DNA of 64,000 nt from Narthecium ossifragum (lineage: Eukaryota > Streptophyta > Magnoliopsida > Dioscoreales > Nartheciaceae): assembly GCA_963920575.1 (NCBI GenBank), contig OY986967.1, forward strand, positions 23,329,648 through 23,393,647, in the 5' to 3' direction. Position 1 is the first letter of the stretch. Every line of letters starts with the position of its first letter. The translations under genes and the position numbers were made by a program. Below are positions 22,644-32,309 of the stretch, one piece after another. The notes below the pieces were generated by a model. The model worked only from the letters and a program-made list of their open reading frames with translations. It did not search any database and was not told the origin of the DNA.

Positions 22644-23895
22644 CACTAAAAGAAAAGATGGATTCGATGACACATATTTCATAGCATATATTTGTAAATG
22701 CTATTAAAGTTTGAGTATTGATAACATAAATATTAAATATGTCGTAAATTTGTAAAGAAGTCGTGACATTTAGAGATCGGTGACATTTTATAGGATGTTT
22801 TATAGCATATTATTTGTTGATGCTATCAATGCATATATCATAGCACATGTTTCATAACGTTCTTTACTAAATGCTATAAATTTGAACGTTACAATAAGCA
22901 AGAATCCTGCTACTATTAGAACGTTTCAATAAGCAAAAAACAGTACTATTATGACGCTATAATAAGTCTCCCAAAACATTATTTACATGCTGTAATAAGT
23001 GAATCATAACACTACGTGGTTGTTATAACTGACAAAACATAGCATTATTTCGATGTTATAATGTGTATTTTATAATACTATTTAATAGTTATGATGAGTA
23101 AAACATAATATTATTAGACTGCTATAATAACTAAAGCAACGCACTACTGCAATATTATAACAAGTTAAGCATAACACTATCTGCATGTTATAATAAGTAT
23201 AACATAACGCTATTAGGATATTATAATAAGAAAGCTTAACAGTATTTGAATATAGTGTTTAGTCCCACATCGGAAGTGACACGAAAGTTGGTTTGCCCGG
23301 AGGCTATATAAGAAGATTAGGGGCACAAGAGATCAATACTTAAACAAGTTTATGGGTGATTAGTTATAAAGGCTCCTAGCCAATAATAGCAATAATAAAA
23401 TGCTATAACAACAATAGATTTTTGTAAATGTTTTGCTAATAATATTTACCACTCAAATATTGTTAAGCTTGAGTTTGATTTTACCTATGAATTTTTTTGA
23501 ATATTATATCAAATAAAGCATATCACTAAATGAATGCTACAATATTAAAAATATAACACTAATTGGATGCAATAATATTAAAAATATAACACTAATTGGA
23601 TGTTATAATAAATAAATCAAAACACTATTTGGATGCTGTAATAAGTATATCATAACATTTATATATTGCGATGAAAAATAATTTATAGCTTAGATTAGTT
23701 GTCATATTATAATATTCACATATCTTTTAAAGTGCTATCTTTACTTTTAGATGATATAAATTTAAAACTTTGAAAATGTGTTATGAAAATTCGATACTTT
23801 TCATAGCACTGCATGCTATAACAGTCACTTTTATGCTATTGAATAGTTTTCATAGCATTTTTTATGTGCTATCGAATCCATCTTTTCTTGTAGTG
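22644..23895. mobile_element. CACTA (En/Spm) non-autonomous element, 1,252 bp, 3-bp target duplication
   Basis: The ends are cactaaaagaaaagatggat and the inverted counterpart of cactacaagaaaagatggat, both continuing through tcgat.gcaca. The 3-bp duplication gat lies at 22641-22643 and 23896-23898, as expected for CACTA transposases. Removing the element restores the LINE frame across QLVGLI-YRQVREF. The interior has many degenerate copies of a repeat of about 36 bp (gctataataagtaaatcataacac and variants), the kind of subterminal repeats CACTA transposases bind. It has no transposase gene. Confidence 0.95.
23262..23312 (+). promoter_or_regulatory. Plant snRNA-type promoter: USE plus TATA box
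   Basis: The word gtcccacatcg (23262-23272) matches the plant snRNA upstream sequence element consensus RTCCCACATCG exactly. A TATA box (tatataag, 23305-23312) follows after a 32-bp gap, near the spacing of Pol II-type plant snRNA genes (about ten bp longer than Pol III types such as U6). The downstream sequence does not start like U1, U2, U4 or U5. Some plant LTR/TRIM repeats also carry this word, so it may come from an old retroelement. Confidence 0.6.
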
Positions 23896-24543
23896 GATCT
23901 ACCGCCAGGTTAGGGAATTCAAATCCTCTCTACCTCGATCTCCGCCTATTTCTCCTCTCCCTCGTTCTCTTCAGCCGTCCCCTGTTTTGCGCACGGATGC
24001 CACAGTCCGTTTGGGCCGGGCTGGGCTAGCTGCGATCCTCTTCTCCTGTTCCTCTGCGGTCTGGTGCTGGTCGTCCTGCCTACCGGTCGAGTCCGTCGTT
24101 GAAGGGGAGCTTCTTGCCATTCTTGGTGGCCTCTCTGAGGCCTATCTCAAACAGATCCCGAGTTTAGTGGTCGAATCAGATTCCCGGCTCGCCATCAACC
24201 TTGTTTCTGGTAGGTTGGATTGGGCGATAGACCTACAACACACTCTGCGTCAAATCTGGAAATTTTCTTCAATCTTGGCTAATGTACAATTTATTCACAT
24301 CCCTTGTGAGTTTAACACGGATGCGGATTGTCTTGATGGTTTAGCACGGGCTGGCCCTTTAGGGCCGTACATCGCTACCTTGTAATTTCTCTTTTCTTCC
24401 CCAGCCTTCAGGCTTAATTAATAAAAAAAAAACTACCAAGACGAAGCCAGCAAGCTTAGATTGGGTTGTGAGGACTGGGGTTCTTTCAGGTAATTATTAG
24501 CCATGCATCTTTAGCTAACAATGTTATATTTAGTAGTTGGGAT

Positions 24544-27478
24544 CAGGGGCGGACTCACGATTTGAAGTCCGCCCGGACTGCCTTACTTGATTCTACAAAA
24601 TTTAATAGCAATAAAAGCTATTGTTTTGACAAAAGACAAATTTCATTAAGGTTTCAAATAGTTTAACATTGACAAAGAAATATCATCATTTTGGTATAAT
24701 AAATTGTGAACAAATGTAATAGCAAATGCAGGTATGACAAATAGTCTAAAGATGAGTAAAATTAACAACTCAACCAATTTGACGACATTGATACTAGGAA
24801 CTTGTCATAAGGCTAGGAGCAAAATTATCGATTTCATGACATAAATACTGGAATAGAAGAAACATTAGCTGCTATTTCCTCACTCTTATCAGTCAGCTGC
24901 TTTTCAGAAGGTCTCCTAAGAAAGTAAGTTGCACGTCACATTTATCATTGTTTAAATAGGTATCAGATGTGCAGAACAAGACAAAGGATACAATGTGTGC
25001 AATTCAGCATGAAACTAAATCATGGTACCTAGAAAACTAATAGCTCAAAGCAGTTGCAAAGGATACAATGTGTGTGCAATTCTGTAACTCTGTATGACGC
25101 TTTGAAGAAGCAATAACAAGATTCACAATAGTAGTGAGCTTTGAAAAGAAAAGCTAAATGAAGTGCTCCTTCTCAGCGGCTCCAACTAAAGCTAATTGCA
25201 ACCGGTGGGCAAAGCAATGCATATAATAGGCATATGGACAATCTCTAAGAAACAAAGCATGCAAACCATTCCATGCACCACGCATATTGCTTGCGCCATC
25301 ATACCCTTGACCTCGCATATTGTGAATGTGCAAATGATGTCGAGTGAGAATATCATATATTTCTTTCTTAAGTGTCGATGATGATGTATCAATAACATGC
25401 ACAATCTCAAAGAAACACTCACATATGGTTCCATGAGTATCAACAAATCTCAGCACAATAGCCATTTGCTCTTTAGTGGATGCATCTTTCACTTCATCAA
25501 CTAGAATGCAAAACTTAGCATCTCCCACCTCAGTACGAATTTTATTCTGCACTTTGGTAGCGAGAATATGTAAAATATCTCTTTGAATCTTTGATGAGGT
25601 ATACATTGTATTTTTTGGAGCATTCTCCAAGACAACATCTGCAATGTTAACATTCAATCTTCCCATAAGTTTTTTCATCTTAATGAGATTACCCCTATTA
25701 CGGGAATATGGTGATTCATCGTGGCCTCATAATTCACAAGCTTGTAAGCTTAGACATCATACACTCTCAACTGTTGCTGTTAGACGCAATCTATTCTTCT
25801 TTATCTCTTCTGAAGTTTGGGCATTAATGACTTTGTCAATATGTCATGTGATATTCATTAAGTCATCAGCCCGCCTTGATGGCATTACTGTGTGGAAAAG
25901 CATGGCCTCCCATATGTGCCAAAAGTGCACATTTTCCCCCATCTTTAACTCTTTTTCAACTTCTAAACCCTTCAACAGTAAATGTGGGTTGTGTAGATGT
26001 AATCTTTTCAAAAAAACAGTATGGAAAACAAAATGTCGCATCTTTAGAAGGAGAGTACTTTAACCAAGGAAATTGGTTGAACCAAGAGTGTTGAAATCGG
26101 CGATATTGTCGTCCGAATTTAGATCGTGGGTACTCGTCTAATTTGGGTCGATATGACCTCAATTTAATATAAGCTCGTCTGATTTGATCACGGACATTAT
26201 GATGATGCTTCCATATAAGAATACACAAACCAGGATCACGTTCAAGAGACTCACTAGCAATTTCAACTATTTGAGATTTAGGAGGAGGAGACTCACCGGC
26301 ATTTGAATTGCTCACAACCGATGGTGAAGGTGTATCACTTGTGGATGTATCATCTCTTGGTTTAAATAAAAACAATAATGTGTTTCTTCTCTTTCTTTCT
26401 TGATTTGTTGTCACAATGAAAAACCCAAAATCCTGTATAATTTATATGCACGTTCAACTATCTAGTAACTCAAAACAATCACAATAAAATGCAAAGCTTA
26501 CGTATAATATAAAACAACTATATATTATATATGTGAGCTACTTACATAGAAACTCTACATAATTAATAAAGAAATAGAAGTTATGACTTAAAGAATATAG
26601 AGCGATGAACCAATCTACATATTATATTTGTGAGGATGGGCCCCTAACTCTCCGGTCTCCAACTCTTAAGCCAATTAATTAATGTTTAACACTTGTCTCT
26701 TAAGCATGCTTCATCATCAACAACCAGATTCCCATAAACTAATTAATTATTTACTTCTAAGCATGCTTTAGGTGAATTATATATATATATATAAATCCAT
26801 CATACCATCATCTTTTCTTTTCCCTAATCCCTAATCTATACAATAACACAACCCTAAAAAACTAGGGTTTTCCCATATTGAATCAATTCCATCATTAAAA
26901 CACACAAGAATCAAGCCACCAATTTCCAAGAATAATTAAAAATCACTAAAGAATCTAATAGAGAAATAGGAAGAAATTACCTCTTTTCCGATGAAGATGA
27001 AGAAGAGCTTGAATCTCCCCCTATCCCTTACATGGAATTGATGGAAGAGATGAAATTGTGAGTATTTGATCTCCAAAATTTCCAGGGAAGAAACAATATG
27101 GGATTTAGATGGAGAAAAGGAGACGAGAGAGAAGAAAAATCGATTTCTCTCTCTCTCTCTGCGTTTCGTGCAAGCAGCCGAGCATGCACTTGGGTTCGGG
27201 TGGGCAGTGGGCTTGCTCAACAGCTCAACTGCTCAAGTAACCCTTAAGTGGGCTTGGGCCTCTGCGTTTCGTGCGAGCAGCCGAGCATGCACTTGGGTTA
27301 GGGTGGGCAGTGGGCTTGCTCAACAGCTCAACTGCTCAAGTAACCCTTAATTGGGCTTGGGCCTCGGGCTAGATGCTTTTGTTTTTTTTTTGACTGGACT
27401 AAACAAAATTTCCTAAAGGCTTTCTTGTGGGCTGCCTGGGCTACAACCCGGTGCAGCCTACTCTTAGGTTTGCCCCTG
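24544..27478 (-). mobile_element. hAT-type transposon, 2,935 bp, degenerate, in intron 1 of the dioxygenase
   Basis: The ends caggggcggactcacg and the inverted right end (caggggcaaacctaag) match hAT termini. Flanks gttgggat (24536-24543) and gttgtgat (27479-27486) are an 8-bp target duplication with one difference. It contains a broken TTF-type/DUF4371 transposase on the minus strand. A near-exact duplication of about 105 bp (gcgtttcgtgcaagcagccg and following) lies at 27161-27360. The element sits in the intron between exons 1 and 2, 30 bp from the exon 2 acceptor. Confidence 0.9.
25154..26414 (-). pseudogene. hAT-related transposase with TTF-type zinc finger and DUF4371, frameshifted
   Basis: Reading down the minus strand, 26414-25956 encodes an N-terminus with a TTF-type zinc finger (FQHSWFNQFPWLKYS, then TFCFPYCFF). 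About 25955-25680 is frameshifted. From 25678 to 25154 a DUF4371-type catalytic region follows (FCILVDEVKDASTKEQMAIV, GQGYDGASNMRG, YYMHCFAHRLQLALV). Such proteins are annotated in plants as 'zinc finger MYM-type protein 1-like'. The C-terminal hAT dimerisation domain is missing or decayed (24546-25150), so no active transposase is expected. Confidence 0.85.
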
Positions 27479-28107
27479 GTTGTGATCACCTTAATGTTCC
27501 CTCTGCAGCTGATAAACCATGGGGTTCCATGAACAGATGATCGAGAGAATGAAAGCTGCGATCGATCAGAGAGTTCTTTGCGCTGCCTCTAGAAGAAAAG
27601 GAGGCATACCGGCTGCTCGAATCTTGTGGTTGAACATTAGGTAGATAGTAACCTTGGGGTTGCCAATAAGAGTATGGATGATCACCCAAATCCGCATCAT
27701 AGGTGTATGAATGCAAATCATATGTCGGGTTTGAGAAACCATATGTATCGTTAACATAAGCAGATGCATAATTAGGTGGTAGCAAATAATCGTTCAATGT
27801 GGCACCATGTGGCATATACTCATCGACCATGTATAAACAATCACATAAACAAGGACCAAGTCAAAAGCTAGAAATACTTTACAATGGGCCGGTCCAAGCA
27901 GGAGACGTCCGTCGCCAATCTTGGTCGTCGAAATCTTGCCGGAGGCGTCTCCTATTAACACAAAGATATAGCAATTGTAAGTACAACTCTCTTTTTTTTA
28001 AGATATGAAACAAAATTTAAAATTGAAGATATTTATAAGAAACACTAGATTAGGCAAAGCACTTCAATCATTTCTGATAGCACTCCCCGGCAACGTCGCC
28101 AGAATCT

Positions 28108-29757
28108 TGATGGGACGTGGAAAGTGTCGCGGCTTAACGCGCCCGATCAAAATTACAAATTTATAATCGAACTACTAATTAACTACCTTTGGGGGGTAGC
28201 TAGCGGTGAGTCCGAGTCGAATCCACAGGGAATGCGTATGGAAACAATTAAACTACCAAGCTCAATCTAAGTGTTCCTACAAGGATAATAAAAGAAATGG
28301 TTTTTGGGTTTTATGATAAGAAAACTAAGAAAGCATGTAAATGATTCAATGGATAAAGAGAGGTCCTAGGGAATCCCAATCCGGATTAGGCTCAATCATA
28401 GCTTTCTAATGGATCAAGATGTGCAATCCTATCGAGACACTACAATATCGACTACCTTGTGGCTAACAAAGGTCGTCGCTAACGAATAGCCGGTTAAGGA
28501 CTATCCGTCGCACTAGGTGTATGCTAGAAAGTCGATGATCGAGGGATTAGCTTCGATCATCGCCAATGAGAGGTCAGGTTAGGATCATCTCGTCGCAAGG
28601 AATCGGGTTGTATGGAATATGGTAATGGATCGAGGTGGTTCTAGCATATCGCATCCAAAACACTACAAAAGATATGATAGATGCTAGGTTAGATGTGGAT
28701 TGGAGTGGTTCTAGTACAACCAAGTCCCTAACCTAGAGTCAAAACTCCCTTCAACACAAGTGGTCATGGTTCTAGCACAACCTACTCATTGAGGAATATC
28801 AACAAACACCTATTGGACACAAGGTTCTAGGTTATGCATACCAAAGAATCCATCCACCCAACATTAGAATCCAACTACAAAGGTATAGAAATGAAGAATA
28901 AATTCATACAACTTGTCTCATAGGGATTACAACATCCAAATCCAAAGAAAACTACAAATAAAAACCTAAAACATCATGGTATTCCACTAGGTAGATAGAT
29001 TAGCTACTCATCTTCGATGGAGAAACCATGGAGAAGAGATGGATCCTCCTCTTCTTCATCAATCTCTTCCCTCTTGAATGAGAGCTCCCTTCCTTGCCCA
29101 AGGGGATTGCCCCTTTCCTTAGCCTCTTCTTGTCTAAAAGAATCCCCAATAAGAGCCCAAAGTTTGGTATTTATAGCCCTCAAGCTTCTCCCCTTCGGAT
29201 TACATCTGGGCCCTTCATTTTGCTTAACTGGCACTGAAAGATCGATCTTCTAGGGGTGAAGATCGATCTTTTTATCTTGTAAAACTGGCTGCGCCCGTAG
29301 AAGATCGATCTTCTATAGGGAGAAGATCGATCCTTTGAATTATTGCTCTCTGCTACAGTAAAATGATCGATCTTTTATACACAGAGGATCGATCTTCTTT
29401 TCTGCATATTATCTCTTTTGCCATTCAGTACTGCGCATTGGTACGAAAAATGCCATAACTTCATCTAGGAAATTCAGAATCATGAACCGTAAAATTCTCC
29501 AGAAACTAGACTTCTAGAGCTTTTCAATGATATATGGCACATTATCTGGTTCTTCCTGAGAAGGTACAGTTTAATCTTTGAAGTTGACCCATGTACCTAA
29601 ATGTGCTCGAATAGGCTCGTTTACGCTCCAAAGTTGATCTAACTTCTGTTGAGGGCTCTTGTACCTGAAATACCATGAAGATTATTAGAAATACCTTGCT
29701 TGAAGACTAATAAAGGTAAATTAAGGGATTAATTTCTGTACTTTTCACGTCTCATCA
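28108..29757 (-). repeat. LTR A, 1,650 bp (family shared with the LTR at 41188-42759)
   Basis: On the minus strand the LTR starts tgatgagacgtgaaaagt and ends cactttccacgtcccatca, i.e. TG...CA with short inverted ends. A TATA box (tataaata, minus strand, about 29169-29177) lies downstream of six GATCGATC palindromes (29240-29394). The region near 28140-28230 (agtccgagtcgaatccacag) and many words up to ttgagggctcttgtacctg are shared with LTR B. Confidence 0.85.
29240..29394 (-). repeat. Six GATCGATC palindromes in three evenly spaced pairs (LTR A U3)
   Basis: GATCGATC lies at 29240, 29261, 29303, 29325, 29365 and 29387 (start positions), mostly extended to aagatcgatctt or aggatcgatc. Spacing within pairs is 21, 22 and 22 bp; pair-to-pair spacing is 63 and 62 bp. 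The array sits just upstream of the LTR TATA box on the minus strand. Confidence 0.9.
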
Positions 29758-29950
29758 CCGGCCGGCGGGAACGGCCGAGGGCTGTTGGTCAGGCGTTGGG
29801 GATGATGTCGGAAGACCATAAACTAGACTGGGAGGACTCACTTTTCCTTGCTACTCAGCCAGTCTCAGCTAGAAACGTGAGTTTCTGGCCTACACACCCT
29901 ACATCAGTCAGGTAACATTAAATAGTCCCTAATGCAGTCTAATACCGTAT

Positions 29951-30958
29951 CAGGGCTTGTAGTCAAACCGGGCCTTAATCAGGTCGCTCGAGCTCAAGCC
30001 CGATTAAGCCCGGCTCAAGTTCGATTAAATTCGAACTCAAGCTGAGTTCGAACTTAAACGTAAGCTCGAACATGTTTCGAGCTCAGACTCGAGCATAGGT
30101 AGGCTCAGCTCGAAAGCTTGCAGGTCTTTCTCTCCTCCCACACCGACACTGACACCCATCTCCTCTCTTCCCTGCTCCAGCGAGAATCCCTCCCACGTAC
30201 TCACGTACCCACAACCAGCACCCCCATTTGTCCTCCCTCCAGAAAGCACCACCACCTTCCCAGTCTTCTCATAACTCCTCTTGGCTATGGAGTTCATCCA
30301 ATGCCGGCCCATTAGGGCTATTAGCCCGAGTCAAGGGGTTCATCGGAGTCCATGATGGGTTGGGGATGGTGAGAGGGGAGGGGATCATGGGAGAGACGGA
30401 GGTCGAGAGGAGAGAGGAGGTCGAGGGGATCATGGGAAAGATGCATTCTTGAGGAGGAGAGAGGCAAGATGGAGGTCGCCGCTTCCGATCTCCACCACCA
30501 AGAACCGCCACCTCCAACCACCCCAATTTCCACCAACTCTAGATCCAGACCCTCCTCGCCTTCTTGACCTCTCCTCCATCATTTCCAGCAAAGATCCGAC
30601 ACCGACAACCCCGATCTCCACCGCCACTACCAAGAGCCACCACCTCCGACCACCTTGATCTCAACCAACTCTGATCCGGACCACCCTCGCCTTCCCGACC
30701 TCTCCTCCATCGTTTCCGGCAAGGATCTGACATCGACGACCTCACCTTGCCCCGCTGGTCATCGCCTACTGCCAATGGTCCTTAGCCTCACGAGCTTTCG
30801 AGCTTGATTAGGCTGGAAAAATCAGCTTTATATTGCAAGCCAAGCTCGAGTTGAGTTTTAAGGATCGACTCAAGCTCGAGCCCGAGTCCGACTACATGAG
30901 CCGAACTCGAGCTTGAGGAAGCCAAAGCCCGACTCAACTCGGCTTGATTACAGCCCTA
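29951..30958. mobile_element. hAT-type MITE in intron 2 of the dioxygenase pseudogene
   Basis: The left end cagggcttgtagtcaaaccg and the inverted right end (tagggctgtaatcaagccga) are a known plant MITE type. Long subterminal runs of gctcgagc/aagctcga words face each other. The interior contains a GC-rich segment with a tandem duplication of about 125 bp (cctctcctccatcrtttccr at about 30569 and 30698). No convincing 8-bp target duplication remains. Confidence 0.7.
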
Positions 30959-31950
30959 GCTGAATCACGTGATATATATAACCAAATCGGTCAACAAACA
31001 CGCGTTCACAACTCTCCTTCACGGCTCTTATTTAATTTGTACTGAATTATCTCAGGGATGTATTGGATAAGTACTCATGGGAGCTGAATAGAATCACCGG
31101 AATTCTAGTTGGATTAATGGCGAAGGACATGGGATTTCCTCCAGAGTTTCTAGCTGACAAGTTTAAGGAGGGATGGCAATCAGTGAAGTTTCACTATATA
31201 TTATCCACCTTGTCCTCGAGCTGACAAGGTTTTAGGAGGATCTCCATACTGTGATATAAATGCCTCAACGCTGCTTGTTCAAGTCACTGATGTACAAGGG
31301 TTGCAAATGAAGAGAAATGGAGAATGGGTTCTCGTGAAGCCACTTCCTGGAGCTTTCATCGTCAACATGGGAACAGTGTTTGAAGTCCATGACGCTCTAA
31401 GAGGGGGGGGCTTATCTTAGGCTTTAAACAATAAAATCAATTAAGGAAATCTGAGTAGGAGGAGTCTATCAAATAATATGCTTGCAATGATAAGAGAAGT
31501 AAATCTATGTTAAAGCAAGGATAAGAGATGAGAGATAGAGATATTGCACCATATTTATAGTGGTTCGGCAAACCTTCCCTACGTCCACTCTCTCAAGGCA
31601 CTCCTTGAGGTTTCACTACTTGGAAGACCTCTTACAAGTTGTCCACCAAGCTTCCGGGTGCTTGGCAACCTATCCACCAAGCTTACGGGTGCTTGGCAAC
31701 CTTACAATTTCTCCAAGCTCTCTTGGATATTTCTCTCAATGTCTACTTCACACTTGAAGTAGTTTTACAAAGGTTTAGCTCACTAATAAGAGATAAAAAC
31801 TTGCTAGAATATGATTACAAAAATCTCTTAGCTCCCTCTTAGTCCTTGGCAAGTTTGCTGGACTTTCTCTTTTATAGTTGAGCTTCCAACCCCTCCAAAT
31901 AGCCTCCCAACGGCTATTTCTTTCTCCTGCAACGGCTCTTTTTTGGGCTC

Positions 31951-32281
31951 ACGGTCGACCGTCGCATCATCCGTGACATCGTCCGCCAGGCTTTCCTTGA
32001 GCCACGGTCGATCCACCTATCGACCGTCACGCCTCACGGTCGACCGTCCCATCGACCGTGACATCGTCCGTCAGCCTCTGTCTAGAAAATAGCTTTCCAC
32101 GGTCGATACACCGATCGACCGTCGCTCCCTTTGAGCCAAGTCACTTAGGCCACGGTCGATCGGTTCATCGACTGTCACATCGACCGTCAGCCTATTTTCC
32201 CAGAACATCTTCCGCGGTCGATCCACCTATCAACCGCCATTCCCACGGTCGATCCATGCATCGTCCGTCGCATCGATCGTC
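31951..32281 (-). repeat. Palindrome array ACGGTCGA(C/T)CGT in LTR C U3
   Basis: Perfect acggtcgaccgt palindromes lie at 31951 and 32036. Open inverted pairs (acggtcgat ... atcgaccgt) lie at 32004-32027, 32099-32122 and 32152-32187, with further variants to 32281. The array lies upstream of the LTR TATA box on the minus strand, as in LTRs A and B but with an unrelated core. Confidence 0.85.
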
Positions 32282-32309
32282 AGTACAAAAACTCATTAAA
32301 CATGATTTT

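Larger units (their letters stand above)
22322..24430 (+). mobile_element. 5'-truncated L1-type LINE in exon 1, with 18-bp target duplication
   Basis: Flanked by identical aactaccaagacgaagcc at 22304-22321 and 24431-24448, with a poly(A) tail ending at 24430. The LINE part (about 850 bp once the CACTA insertion is removed) begins in the zinc-finger domain of the reverse transcriptase (NEDPMHIFFVCDFAKEVWAR). It continues into an RNase H domain at 23987-24385 (RTDATVRLGRAGLAAILFSC, VVESDSRLAINLVSG, NTDADCLDGLARAG). The 3' end is ccttcaggcttaattaat plus A. Premature stops in the zinc-finger part show it is dead. Confidence 0.93.
27614..29757 (-). mobile_element. LTR retroelement with one LTR only, 5-bp target duplication, in exon 2 of the dioxygenase
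   Basis: The insert is flanked by ccggc on both sides (27609-27613 and 29758-29762), and joining the flanks restores the dioxygenase reading (AYRPAGTAEG). On the minus strand it has a 5' LTR (29757-28108), a primer binding site at 28101-28085 complementary to tRNA-Asp with one mismatch (Tat/Athila/Ogre type), and the start of a gag-like frame (ATG at 27830: MVDEYMPHGATLNDYLLPPN). It stops at 27614 with no second LTR. The gag identification is weak; the LTR and PBS are clear. Confidence 0.8.

Noticed and set aside
23313..23420. A U1, U2, U4 or U5 snRNA gene after the USE/TATA pair
   Set aside because: The sequence 25-60 bp after the TATA box does not match the conserved 5' ends of these snRNAs, and no Sm site was recognised.
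27486..27612. The C-terminal 42 residues of a 114-residue minus-strand frame
   Set aside because: They are the antisense of dioxygenase exon 2; only the part from 27614 to 27830 belongs to the retroelement.
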